Part shown: in pieces, positions 16,812-25,350 of the stretch | How positions within the stretch are numbered: position 1 is the stretch's first letter | How the letters are laid out: each line of letters begins with the position of its first letter | Assembly (NCBI GenBank): GCA_001776635.1 | Contig: MFCP01000007.1 | Location: 1 to 32,212 of the forward strand | Length of the DNA stretch: 32,212 nucleotides | Origin: Candidatus Daviesbacteria bacterium RIFCSPHIGHO2_01_FULL_40_11 | Lineage (GTDB): Bacteria; Patescibacteriota; Microgenomatia; Daviesbacterales; UBA10151 | Direction of reading: 5' to 3' | Notes under the pieces: model-generated | The model's input: only the letters and a program-made list of their open reading frames with translations | Told to the model about the DNA's origin: nothing | Database searches by the model: none | Position numbers and translations under genes: made by a program

Positions 16812-18042
16812 GTTTTTCCTTTGTATTTATGCATTTATAATATAACAAAATTAATATTCCAAAACCAAGTAAATTAAGTATAGTAAAAAAGTTATAATAT
16901 TTACTTAACAGTCGGTAAATTAATTGGGATGAAAACTGAGGGTTTGAATATACATAATTATAATAATAGTAAACGTACCACAGATTGATAAAGTGAACTA
17001 AGGATAAAGTTAAATAGATAATCTTTAGTTTTACTGAATTTATTAGGAATGCTGTAATAAGTAAGAACGGGAAAAAAGGAAATAAATACCGCTGATGAAT
17101 TCTAGTCAAAAATAAGAAAAAAGCAAAGCTTGCCAAAGCACAGGCAAAATAGATTAGATAGTTGTCTTTATATCTTTTTTTAAATACAAGCGGAGTTAAG
17201 ATTAAAATTAAGATAAAAAGAAAGATCAAGGTACCCCATATTTGATAGCTGAAACTTAAAAATTTAGTCGAATCAGATACCCACCATCCGGCAAAAGACC
17301 AGAAGTTATATGAAAACATTGATGTATAAGGATAGGTACTGGCGCTTTTTTGAAATAGATGAAAAAGTCCCAAGATGGGATCTTTTAAGAAAAATGGTAA
17401 GGATAGAAAAATTAATAAAAAGGGAATTAGTAATAAACTAAAAATCTTGGAGAATTTAAAGTTAGTAATTAGAAAAGATAGCATTACCGGAAATACTGCC
17501 AGTCCTTGAGGCTTGACTAGAATTGACAAAGCTAAAGCGAAACTGAAATGGTAGGCTTTTTTAAGCTCTATTAAGTAATATGCCGCACAGATCAGGAAGA
17601 ATGTGAGGATTCCATCAACCTGGCCCCAAGAGGAGGAATTAAAAGCTAAAGCCGGATTTGCCAGATAAAAAACCGCAGAAAGTAAGCCGAGGTTTTTGCG
17701 ATAGTTAGAGATAATTTTGTAGATATAATAGGCAGTAGCTATATCAAAAATATTAGTGAAGATCTTTAAATAAAACTCAAATCCTAAACTAAATATAGAT
17801 GCATGAGGAAATAAAAAGTTAAATGAGGCACCAAGAAACCAGAGCATATAGAGATACCCCGGGAAATAATCCGAGAAATAAGTTGGAGAGTAAAAGTGAA
17901 GAGGCGTGACTTCTACTAATCTACCACTCCAAGCTTGCCAATCATTCATGTCGATTTTAAAGCTTGGCAATAAAATTAAAAATACCCTTATCGTAACCGC
18001 CAAAATCAAAAGCTTATGATTAGTAAAAATTTTAGATAACAT
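16792..18042 (-). CDS. Polytopic GT-C-type glycosyltransferase-like membrane protein
   Basis: DMNDWQAWSGRL, SSWGQVDGILTFFLICAAYYLIELKK, many TM segments; overlaps the downstream PMT gene by 20 nt. Confidence 0.72.
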   Translation of the reverse strand: MLSKIFTNHKLLILAVTIRVFLILLPSFKIDMNDWQAWSGRLVEVTPLHFYSPTYFSDYFPGYLYMLWFLGASFNFLFPHASIFSLGFEFYLKIFTNIFDIATAYYIYKIISNYRKNLGLLSAVFYLANPALAFNSSSWGQVDGILTFFLICAAYYLIELKKAYHFSFALALSILVKPQGLAVFPVMLSFLITNFKFSKIFSLLLIPFLLIFLSLPFFLKDPILGLFHLFQKSASTYPYTSMFSYNFWSFAGWWVSDSTKFLSFSYQIWGTLIFLFILILILTPLVFKKRYKDNYLIYFACALASFAFFLFLTRIHQRYLFPFFPFLLITAFLINSVKLKIIYLTLSLVHFINLWYVYYYYNYVYSNPQFSSQLIYRLLSKYYNFFTILNLLGFGILILLYYKCINTKEKHVQKIS

Positions 18043-18045
18043 AAT

Positions 18046-19251
18046 TCATCCTTGTAGTAAGATATGTGTTGTTAATAAATAGACGTTAAATAGGCTACTT
18101 ACTGTAATGAGTATTTTCTGAAAGCCCGTTAACTTAGGTCGATTTAAAGCATATAAAGTTAGAAGATACAGTATAGGCATAAAATCAGCCGTATATCTTG
18201 GTCCAAACTGAACCCATCCCGGGGCGTAGTAGCTAAGTTGAACAAATAAAGTTACAACTACCACCAGCCAGAGGGATTTTAAATAACCTGTGGTTTTTTT
18301 CAAAGACCTTACAGAATAAAGGAAGAATGGTGCTACAAAAAGCAAGCTTAGTCCCCATTCAGAATATTTTATATAAGGAAACTTTAGATGAACACTGATG
18401 TTAGACGTAATAGGTTCTACAGAAGCCAGAAAATAATAATAAAAATTAGTTGGAATATGTTGCAAGCTGAAAAGCCCCAGACTTCTGAGCGGATCGATAA
18501 ATCCTCCCACATCATTTTTTAAGTAACCGTTATCAACTAGGTTTCCAAATCTAGCGTAATTAAACCACATAAGTGCAACTAAGCTTATAAAAAGCGGTAT
18601 TAAGAAAGGGATGACACGGTTTATTTTTCTTTGCAATGGTTCCTTTTTGATGTAGAGTAAAACAACTAAGGCAAGAATGATAAATCCTGAGGTGGGTCGG
18701 GTGGCAATAAGAGCAGCTTCCAAGATCCCTATCAATAACAATCTTCTTTTAGTTTCTAATTCTAGAAGCAGTAGAGTTAATGTTGTAACAGTTACCACTT
18801 GAGCAAAAAACCAGCTCTTAGGATCTACAATTAATCCCACAACTGGTGAACCCATCAGGAAGGCTGCGGTTAAATAAAGGCTGTCGGGAAAATTAAATTC
18901 TTTTATTCTGGCTAATTTAAAAAGAGAAAGCAGGAGTATGACAATGAGAATAAGCTGCATAATTCCCTGTTGAAAGTTAGATCCAAAAAGAAACTGAAAA
19001 GGTAACAGTAAAACAGAGGGGAAAGGACCTTCCGGCCAGTAGTATTTTCCGTCTTTTATAACATAATCGTGTTTATCAAAATCAAGGGGATTAGCATCCA
19101 ACCTTCCGTGTAAAAAGCTTTGTGTTTGGTCAGAGAAGTGTTTCCAGGGAGTATCAAAGTTTAAAAAAAATATCGAGATAGCAAATATGGAAATTGCAGC
19201 TAAAAAAATTAAATTAAGAAATTCAATTCGGTTTACGTTTTTGAAATACAT
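18046..19251 (-). CDS. Polytopic membrane protein, possible glycosyltransferase
   Basis: 401 aa with repeated hydrophobic segments and an extracytoplasmic loop KHDYVIKDGKYYWPEGPFPSVLLLPF; clustered with GT-C genes. Confidence 0.65.
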   Translation of the reverse strand: MYFKNVNRIEFLNLIFLAAISIFAISIFFLNFDTPWKHFSDQTQSFLHGRLDANPLDFDKHDYVIKDGKYYWPEGPFPSVLLLPFQFLFGSNFQQGIMQLILIVILLLSLFKLARIKEFNFPDSLYLTAAFLMGSPVVGLIVDPKSWFFAQVVTVTTLTLLLLELETKRRLLLIGILEAALIATRPTSGFIILALVVLLYIKKEPLQRKINRVIPFLIPLFISLVALMWFNYARFGNLVDNGYLKNDVGGFIDPLRSLGLFSLQHIPTNFYYYFLASVEPITSNISVHLKFPYIKYSEWGLSLLFVAPFFLYSVRSLKKTTGYLKSLWLVVVVTLFVQLSYYAPGWVQFGPRYTADFMPILYLLTLYALNRPKLTGFQKILITVSSLFNVYLLTTHILLQG

Positions 19252-19284
19252 AAAGATTAATTAAGTTCGTTATCTCAATGATAT

Positions 19285-19312
19285 TTGTTATTGGTCTTTG
19301 ATGCAATATAAT
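19285..19312 (+). promoter_or_regulatory. Candidate promoter for the PIG-V-like gene
   Basis: TTGTTA (19285-19290), 16 nt, TATAAT (19307-19312). Confidence 0.5.
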
Positions 19313-19340
19313 TAGTTTATTGCCGGATTGTTCCATAAAG

Positions 19341-20459
19341 ATGAAAATTTTGAGACAGGTAATAAAACAATATCATATACCTATTCTTATTGTTTTAACT
19401 TGTAAAATATTAATTCTTTTCTTGATTGCGAAATTATCAGCTTCTATAGTTCCAAATTCCAGAGCCCTACATTTAAATGTATGGGAATTATGGAATGTTT
19501 GGGATGCCCCCCATTATATATCAGTAGCATCATCTGGCTATCAAAAAATTGGAGATGAGGCTAATTTTATTATCCTGTTGCCTTTTTTCCCTTTGTTAAT
19601 TTATATTTTTAAATTTATATTCCAAACAAGTTTTTTAATTTCAGGTTACTTAGTTTCTTTTGTCTCATCCGTGCTGCTGGCAATAATGCTTTATAAACTA
19701 GTTTTACTTGATTATTCCAAAAAAACAGCCATATTAGCAGTTCTAGTATTATTCCTTTTTCCTACCTCGTTTTTTCTTCACATTCCTTATACAGAAGCTG
19801 TGTTTATGTTGGTATCGGTTGTTGCATTCTATTTTGCCAGAAAAAGACGTTACTTTTTAAGCTTTCTTTTTGTTTCCTTAGCGGCGTCTACAAAAATTGC
19901 AGGATTAGCTTTAATTCCAGCCATTTTTGCAGAGATATTTTTTTCAGACCGACAAAATTTTAATAAACGGAATATTACGATTGGTTTATTAATTTCACTG
20001 AGCGGGTTTTTATTCTATTTGTTCTTAAATTATTTTTTGTGGGGTGACTTTTTCTATTTTACAATAATTCAAAAACAGCACTGGTTTGAAACATTTGCTC
20101 CTTTCGGACAAGGACTAATTACTGTCTTTAAAAGTTTATCCTGGAGGACAGGACTTGAGATGATTATGCTGGGGTATGGACAAATCGTGGCGTTTTTCTT
20201 AGCCTTAATATTGTCATTATATGTATTAATTAAAGTTAGGATCAGTTATGGAATTTTTTCAATTATTGTTTTATGGGTATCATATTCTATGAGTTTTTGG
20301 ATATGTATGCCCCGTTATATACTCAGCATTTTTCCTATGTTTATAGGGATAGCCTTACTTTCCGAAAATATATTATTTAAATATAGTTGGATTTATTTAT
20401 CGACTATTTTACTGTTGATATTATCATTAATTTTTTTACAGTATGGGCCCGTGTTGTAA
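19341..20459 (+). CDS. PIG-V/mannosyltransferase-like GT-C membrane protein
   Basis: LWNVWDAPHYISVASSGYQKIGDEANFIILLPFFPLLI resembles the PIG-V WDxxHYxxIAxxGY motif; multiple TM. Alternative TTG start at 19320. Confidence 0.75.
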   Translation: MKILRQVIKQYHIPILIVLTCKILILFLIAKLSASIVPNSRALHLNVWELWNVWDAPHYISVASSGYQKIGDEANFIILLPFFPLLIYIFKFIFQTSFLISGYLVSFVSSVLLAIMLYKLVLLDYSKKTAILAVLVLFLFPTSFFLHIPYTEAVFMLVSVVAFYFARKRRYFLSFLFVSLAASTKIAGLALIPAIFAEIFFSDRQNFNKRNITIGLLISLSGFLFYLFLNYFLWGDFFYFTIIQKQHWFETFAPFGQGLITVFKSLSWRTGLEMIMLGYGQIVAFFLALILSLYVLIKVRISYGIFSIIVLWVSYSMSFWICMPRYILSIFPMFIGIALLSENILFKYSWIYLSTILLLILSLIFLQYGPVL

Positions 20460-20465
20460 CTATAA

Positions 20466-21464
20466 ATGAGTAAAATATTAGTTATTTTAGGCTCCACCTC
20501 AACTGGGAAAACAGATTTGGCGTTAAACTTGGCAAAAAGGTTTAATGGTGAACTGGTAGCTTGTGATTCAAGGCAAGTGTATAGAGGTTTAGATATTGCG
20601 ACAGGGAAACTTCCTGGTAAGGAAGTAACAGTTAAAAAAGAGAAATGGTTTTGGGAGTTGGATGGTATAAAAATTTGGATGTATGATGTAGTGGATCCAA
20701 AGAAGCAATATACAGTTTATGATTATGTCAAAGATGCCGGGAGAGTGATAGATAATGTTTGGGAAAGAGGAAAATTACCTATTATAGTTGGCGGAACTGG
20801 TTTTTACCTTAAAGCAGTGCTTGAAGGGTTACCTAATTTAGCTATTCCAGTAGATAAAGATTTAAGAAAGAAATTAGAAAAGTTCTCCAAAGAACAGTTA
20901 CAAAAGAAGTTGCAACAAATTTCACCTGATAAATGGGAAAGTCTTAATACATCTGACAGACAAAACCCACGTAGACTCATTAGGGCGATTGAACTATCCA
21001 TATCTTCATTGCGAGGAGCGAAGCGACGAAGCAATCTTCATCGGATTGGGAAGATTGCCACGCTCCCTTTGGTCGCTCGCGATGACATGTTGAAGATCGG
21101 ATTAACTGCCCCCAGAGAAATTCTCTATCAAAGAATTGATGAACGAGTTGTGAGAAGGATAGATCAAGGCATGATAGATGAGGCAAGGAGATTACAAAAG
21201 GATGGTTTAAGTCTTAAAAGAATGAAACAATTAGGACTTGAGTATGGAGTTTTGGCAGATTATTTAAAGGGTAAGATTACCAGTGCGCAGGAGTTGATTA
21301 AGTTGCTGGAGGGGAAGATTCATGGTTACGCCAGACGCCAACTAACTTGGTTTAAGAAGGAGAAGGATGTTTCATGGTTTAATATAATTGATAAACACTT
21401 TCCTAATGGTGTGGAAAAAATAGTAAGCAAATGGTATTATTACTCTGATGCCGCAAAAAGTTGA
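20466..21464 (+). CDS. miaA: tRNA dimethylallyltransferase with in-frame repeat-derived segment
   Basis: VILGSTSTGKTDLALNLAKRFNGELVACDSRQVYRGLDIATGK, IIVGGTGFYLKAVLEGL, NPRRLIRAIE, KQLGLEYGVLADYLKG, YARRQLTWFKK. Confidence 0.95.
   Translation: MSKILVILGSTSTGKTDLALNLAKRFNGELVACDSRQVYRGLDIATGKLPGKEVTVKKEKWFWELDGIKIWMYDVVDPKKQYTVYDYVKDAGRVIDNVWERGKLPIIVGGTGFYLKAVLEGLPNLAIPVDKDLRKKLEKFSKEQLQKKLQQISPDKWESLNTSDRQNPRRLIRAIELSISSLRGAKRRSNLHRIGKIATLPLVARDDMLKIGLTAPREILYQRIDERVVRRIDQGMIDEARRLQKDGLSLKRMKQLGLEYGVLADYLKGKITSAQELIKLLEGKIHGYARRQLTWFKKEKDVSWFNIIDKHFPNGVEKIVSKWYYYSDAAKS
21007..21087 (+). repeat. REP/RPE-like palindromic element inside miaA
   Basis: CATTGCGAGGAGCGAAGCGACGAAGCAATCTT ... AAGATTGCCACGCTCCCTTTGGTCGCTCGCGATGACA; ends and inner GCAATCTT/AAGATTGC are inverted; translates in frame as SLRGAKRRSNLHRIGKIATLPLVARDDM. 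Confidence 0.85.
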
Positions 21465-22416
21465 TGTTTCTCATAAGACGATTATATTTATTGCCCTTTT
21501 TATCTTATCCCTTTGGATAATATATTTGATCCGGGATCTTTTGATAATTTTATTCGTGGCAGTAATTTTTGTTTCCGCGCTGTCCCCCTTAGTCAATTTT
21601 TTTATCAAATTAAAACTACCAAAAGTTCTAAGTATTGGTTTGACATACGTTATTATAATTTCTGTTTTAGCGGGGTTTCTGGTTAGCATCATACCTCCAT
21701 TGGTAGAACAAAGTAACAGACTGATAGTTTCATCTCCACCACTGGTCAGCCAGTTTTTTAATGGTATCAATATCGATAAAACTCTTCTATCCTCAGAACT
21801 GACAGCCCTTTCGAAAAACCTATTTTCGATCACCTTATCTGTATTCGATAATCTACTGGCAATAATATTTCTGTTAGTCTTAACCTTTTATATGTTACTG
21901 GAGAAAGATAATCTTGAAAGCCGCCTTGCATCACTGTTTAGAAATAAGGAAGAGAGAGCCAGAAGGTCTATTGTAAAGATAGAGGAGAAATTAGGGGCTT
22001 GGGTACAGGGTCAGTTAATCTTGAGTCTACTGGTAGGCACCATGTCATATATTGGCCTGACTATTTTAAATATTCCGTATGCCTTACCACTGGCCCTGAT
22101 AGCTGGAGTAATGGAAGTGATACCGGTCATTGGACCGATAATCTCAGCTATACCGGCGATTTTTATTGCATTAACAATCTCTCCACTTTTAAGTATTATA
22201 GTTGCCGCCCTGTATCTTATCATTCAGCAACTGGAAAATAGTTTGATAGTACCTCAAGTGATGAATCGAGCCGTCGGTTTAAACCCCCTGATAGTAATTT
22301 TAGCAATTGCCATAGGCAGTAGATTATTAGGTATATCCGGAGCGCTCCTGGCGGTTCCAATTGCAGTAGTATTTCAAATTATAGCGGCAGAGATAATTGA
22401 AGGAGAGAAAGTTTAG
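21448..22416 (+). CDS. AI-2E family transporter/permease
   Basis: LRDLLIILFVAVIFVSALSPLVNFFIKLKLPKVLSIGLTYVI, GVMEVIPVIGPIISAIPAIFIAL, QQLENSLIVPQVMNRAVGLNPLIVILAIAIGSRLLGISGALLAVPIA. Confidence 0.92.
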   Translation: MPQKVDVSHKTIIFIALFILSLWIIYLIRDLLIILFVAVIFVSALSPLVNFFIKLKLPKVLSIGLTYVIIISVLAGFLVSIIPPLVEQSNRLIVSSPPLVSQFFNGINIDKTLLSSELTALSKNLFSITLSVFDNLLAIIFLLVLTFYMLLEKDNLESRLASLFRNKEERARRSIVKIEEKLGAWVQGQLILSLLVGTMSYIGLTILNIPYALPLALIAGVMEVIPVIGPIISAIPAIFIALTISPLLSIIVAALYLIIQQLENSLIVPQVMNRAVGLNPLIVILAIAIGSRLLGISGALLAVPIAVVFQIIAAEIIEGEKV

Positions 22417-22425
22417 TTGTATAAT
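22397..22425 (+). promoter_or_regulatory. Candidate rnpB promoter overlapping end of the permease gene
   Basis: TTGAAG (22397-22402), 17 nt, TATAAT (22420-22425); predicted start about 22432 agrees with the RNA 5' end. Confidence 0.65.
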
Positions 22426-22431
22426 ATATAA

Positions 22432-22697
22432 GCCTAGGAAGAAGGATGATCGAGGTGTACCATACAGTACGCTTAGGAAAGTCCAGACAGCATAAAGCAG
22501 GGTGATCGATGTAAATCGATACGGGTAACCGCTAGTTAGAGCAACAGTGACGAACCGAGATAATGCTCGGGTGAAACGTGGCAATCCTCCCCGCTGCAAT
22601 CCTAGAACCGACAAAGCTGCTTGCTTTAATGTCGAAATCAGGAGCATTAGATAAATGATCGTCTAAAAACAGAATCTGGCTTACTCTCCTCCTAGGC
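22432..22697 (+). ncRNA. rnpB: RNase P RNA (bacterial)
   Basis: GCCTAGGA/TCCTAGGC closing stem; conserved TAGGAAAGTCCAGACAGCATAAAGCAGGGTG, GGGTGAAACGTGGCAATCC, GATAAATGATCGTC, ACAGAATCTGGCTTAC. Confidence 0.94.
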
Positions 22698-22732
22698 ATT
22701 TTATCTTCATTCCTCCCATAGTATACTGTTAT

Positions 22733-22784
22733 AAGCGGAGCTTGAAAACTTCGTTAGAAAGCAGAGCTTACAAACTCGTTTATA
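22733..22784 (+). repeat. Two imperfect tandem copies of an AAGCRGAGCTTnnnAACT(T)CGTT unit
   Basis: aagcggagcttgaaaacttcgttag aaagcagagcttacaaactcgtttat; related copy on the minus strand at about 24388-24415. Confidence 0.7.
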
Positions 22785-22785
22785 G

Positions 22786-24319
22786 ATGCTTGCAAAGATC
22801 ATATCAGCCGCCAATATTGGACTTGATGCCAGTTTAGTTACTTGTGAGGTAGATATCTCGATGCAAGGTCTGCCCTCCTTTACAATAGTTGGACTGGGGG
22901 GATAGAGCGGTTGAGGAAAGTAAAGAAAGGGTGCGGGCTGCATTTAGAAACTCTGGTGCAGATTTTCCTCTTCATCGAATCACTGTTAATCTGGCACCGG
23001 CCGATATGCCAAAAGAGGGCCCGGCTTATGACTTACCAATTGCCTTAGGACTTCTGGTGGCCTCTGGTCAGATTAGCCCTAATCCGGAAAAAGTAGATCT
23101 TACTAAGACTTTAATTGTCGGGGAGTTATCTTTGGATGGATCCTTGCGAAAAATTAACGGAGTGTTACCACTGGCTATTTTAGCTAAACAATGCGGCATA
23201 AAAAGGATAATAGTACCAAAGGAAAATGGTCAAGAGGCGGCCATTATAGAAGGTTTGGAAGTTTTAGCTCCGGAATCTTTGCAACAGTTGGTCAGACTGC
23301 TTTTGGGACAAGAAGATTTAGAACTTGTAAAGAGGCCAGTTCTAAATTTAGAAGATGGTTTAAATTATGAATATGACTTTTCCCAAATTAAGGGCCAAGA
23401 AAGCGCCAAAAGAGCTCTGGAAATATCGGCGGCAGGCGGGCATAATATTTTACTGAAAGGTCCGCCGGGAGCAGGTAAAACCATGTTGGCTCGAAGTTTC
23501 CCCTCTATTTTGCCACCATTAACTTTTGATGAGGCAATAGAAGTTACCAAGATTTATTCTATAGCAGGTCTTCTGGATGGTAATAAATCATTAGTAGCTA
23601 CGCGTCCCTTCCGCTCGCCTCACCACAGTGCTTCATATGTAGGTCTTTTAGGTGGTGGCAATAGCATCAGACCAGGAGAGATTTCGCTGGCACACAGAGG
23701 GGTGTTATTTTTGGATGAAGTGGCAGAATTTCCCCGCCAGAGTTTAGAAAGTTTGCGGCAACCTCTGGAAGATCGCCGTATTACCATTTCCCGAGCATCG
23801 GGGTCAATAAGTCTGCCAGCCCAATTTGTTCTGTTAGCGGCCCAAAATCCTTGCCCTTGCGGGTTTTTAGGAGACAGAAAAAGAAACTGCACTTGTATGC
23901 CGGGGCAGATTGCCAAATATAAACGCCGGATCTCTGGGCCATTTTTAGATAGGATAGATATTTATTTGGAAGTGCCGCCAGTGGAGGTAGAGAAATTATC
24001 CGCTGATTTGAAAGTGGAAAGCTCTTCTGAAATTAGAAAAAAGGTGACTGCGGCAAGGAAAATCCAGCTGGAAAGATTTAAGGGCAGAATTTTGACTAAT
24101 TCAGAGATGGGCAATAAAGACATTAAGGAGTATTGTACTCTAACTCAGGAAGGTTTAGATCTTTTAAAAATGGCAGTTTCCTCACTCAACCTTTCTGCCC
24201 GCGGTTATCACCGGGTATTAAAGCTTGCCAGAACCATTGCCGATTTGGCCGCTTCGGAAAATATCCAAGCGGAGCATATCGCAGAAGCTTTACAATACCG
24301 AGCACGGGAAGAATCTTAA
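22786..24319 (+). pseudogene. comM: ComM/YifB-family Mg-chelatase-like AAA ATPase, split by a +1 nt change in a G6 run
   Basis: 5' part MLAKIISAANIGLDASLVTCEVDISMQGLPSFTIVGLGG* (22786-22905); 3' part continues in another frame as GDRAVEESKERVRAAFRNSGADFPLHRITVNLAPADMPKEG...; removing one G from CTGGGGGGATAG restores TIVGLGDRAVEESK. Confidence 0.88.
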
Positions 24320-24342
24320 ATATTATCTCAGTATCTCTTTTT

Positions 24343-24379
24343 GTCATTGCGAACCCGCCGAAGGCGGGTGTGGCAATCG
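24343..24379 (+). repeat. Half copy of the same REP-like palindromic family
   Basis: GTCATTGCGAACCCGCCGAAGGCGGGTGTGGCAATC; shares TCATTGCGA and GGCAATC/GATTGCC ends with the miaA copy and has its own ACCCGCCgaaGGCGGGT hairpin. Confidence 0.75.
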
Positions 24380-24438
24380 TGTTTTATACGAGTCTTCGAG
24401 TAGCAAGCTCTGCTTATTATCTAACACATTTTTCTTCA

Positions 24439-24462
24439 CACTTTTGTGACCAAAAGTGTGCA
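24439..24462. repeat. Perfect 10 bp hairpin
   Basis: CACACTTTTG-tgac-CAAAAGTGTG just downstream of comM. Confidence 0.75.
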
Positions 24463-24488
24463 AAAGTCCAGGTAGTGGTGTTCGAGCT

Positions 24489-24581
24489 AAAATTTTCAAT
24501 TTCGTTAATGGGGGCTCACCCCCTCGGAAATTCACTAATCGTTCAGTTTCCGGTTCCCCCTGTTGCCTTATTGAAAATTTT
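24489..24581. repeat. Nested inverted-repeat element (possible structured RNA or mobile-element remnant)
   Basis: Outer 12 bp AAAATTTTCAAT (24489-24500)/ATTGAAAATTTT (24570-24581); inside GGGGG-ctca-CCCCC and CGGAAA...TTTCCG. Confidence 0.65.
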
Positions 24582-24642
24582 TTAACGCTCTCTGCACCAA
24601 AACCGATAAAGATCCGCAGGTGTCAATATAAATCCACCCCAA

Positions 24643-24666
24643 GTGTGGACGAATGTGTGGACGAAT
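24643..24666. repeat. Perfect 12 bp tandem duplication
   Basis: GTGTGGACGAAT x 2, contiguous. Confidence 0.85.
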
Positions 24667-24679
24667 AAGTTGGAAGTAC

Positions 24680-25225
24680 TTATCTAAATTTCAAAAGATC
24701 TAAGTGACCTTGGTTATTCCGAACTAGTTTTAATAGATTTTTAGCATCTTCTTTTGGGGAGTTAATGTTTTCATAAACATGACCATACCATTTTTTTATT
24801 GCATCTCTTTCTCTTTGATCCTTTTCTAGATCTAATAAAGGATTATATTCTCTTTTGTGGTTTCTTTTACGTCTTAAAGATAAAGAGACGTTTAAGTGAT
24901 AAAGGTAAACAGGAATATTGGTTTTCAAATTACTAAGATAACGAATTAAATCCCTTTTAATTAAAAATGTCCCAACTGTGATGACAATAAAATTTTGCTT
25001 AAGATATTTATCTGTGTCATTGGCAAGACTTGCCCCTGCGATGCCTTTATCTCTTTCTTCGTTTTGCTTGTTATCCCAGACCCAAGTTGGGTTTACCGCC
25101 TCTACATAATCATCCCAATCCAGAAATCTTGCCTTGTCACCACGCGCCCCAAGCTCCTCTACCAGCAATTTTCCTAAAGTAGTTTTTCCTGAAGCAGGAC
25201 TACCATCAATGATAATTAATTTCAT
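24680..25225 (-). CDS. P-loop kinase-like NTPase
   Basis: MKLIIIDGSPASGKTTLGKLLVEELGARGDKARFLDWDDYVE; Walker A GSPASGKTT. Confidence 0.78.
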   Translation of the reverse strand: MKLIIIDGSPASGKTTLGKLLVEELGARGDKARFLDWDDYVEAVNPTWVWDNKQNEERDKGIAGASLANDTDKYLKQNFIVITVGTFLIKRDLIRYLSNLKTNIPVYLYHLNVSLSLRRKRNHKREYNPLLDLEKDQRERDAIKKWYGHVYENINSPKEDAKNLLKLVRNNQGHLDLLKFR

Positions 25226-25256
25226 AGGAAGAGTATATCAGAAGTTACATTTTCAT

Positions 25257-25306
25257 TGAAAAACCCCACTTGCATCCGACAAAGCCGGATTTCGTGGGAT
25301 TTTTCA
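25257..25306 (-). terminator. Strong (possibly bidirectional) intrinsic terminator
   Basis: AAAAACCCCAC ttgc ATCCG acaaag CCGGAT ttc GTGGGATTTTT. Confidence 0.7.
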
Positions 25307-25350
25307 AGATGGTGAACGTTCACCAGCCCCGATTTAATCGGGGTTATCTT

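Noticed and set aside
20804-21186. Minus-strand ORFs of 76 and 68 aa over the miaA repeat (PKGAWQSSQSDEDCFVASLLAMK)
   Set aside because: This is the reverse translation of the palindromic repeat, a common annotation artefact, and not an independent gene.
22327-22647. Minus-strand 106 aa ORF
   Set aside because: It is antisense to RNase P RNA and the end of the permease gene; no protein-like features.
24133-24668. Overlapping plus and minus ORFs of 60-150 aa after comM
   Set aside because: They run over the repeats and hairpins in several frames with no recognisable domain; better explained as a non-coding repeat region.
25257-25345. Part of a plus-strand 109 aa ORF (25270-25599)
   Set aside because: The sequence is explained by terminator hairpins and the minus-strand DUF5679 gene.
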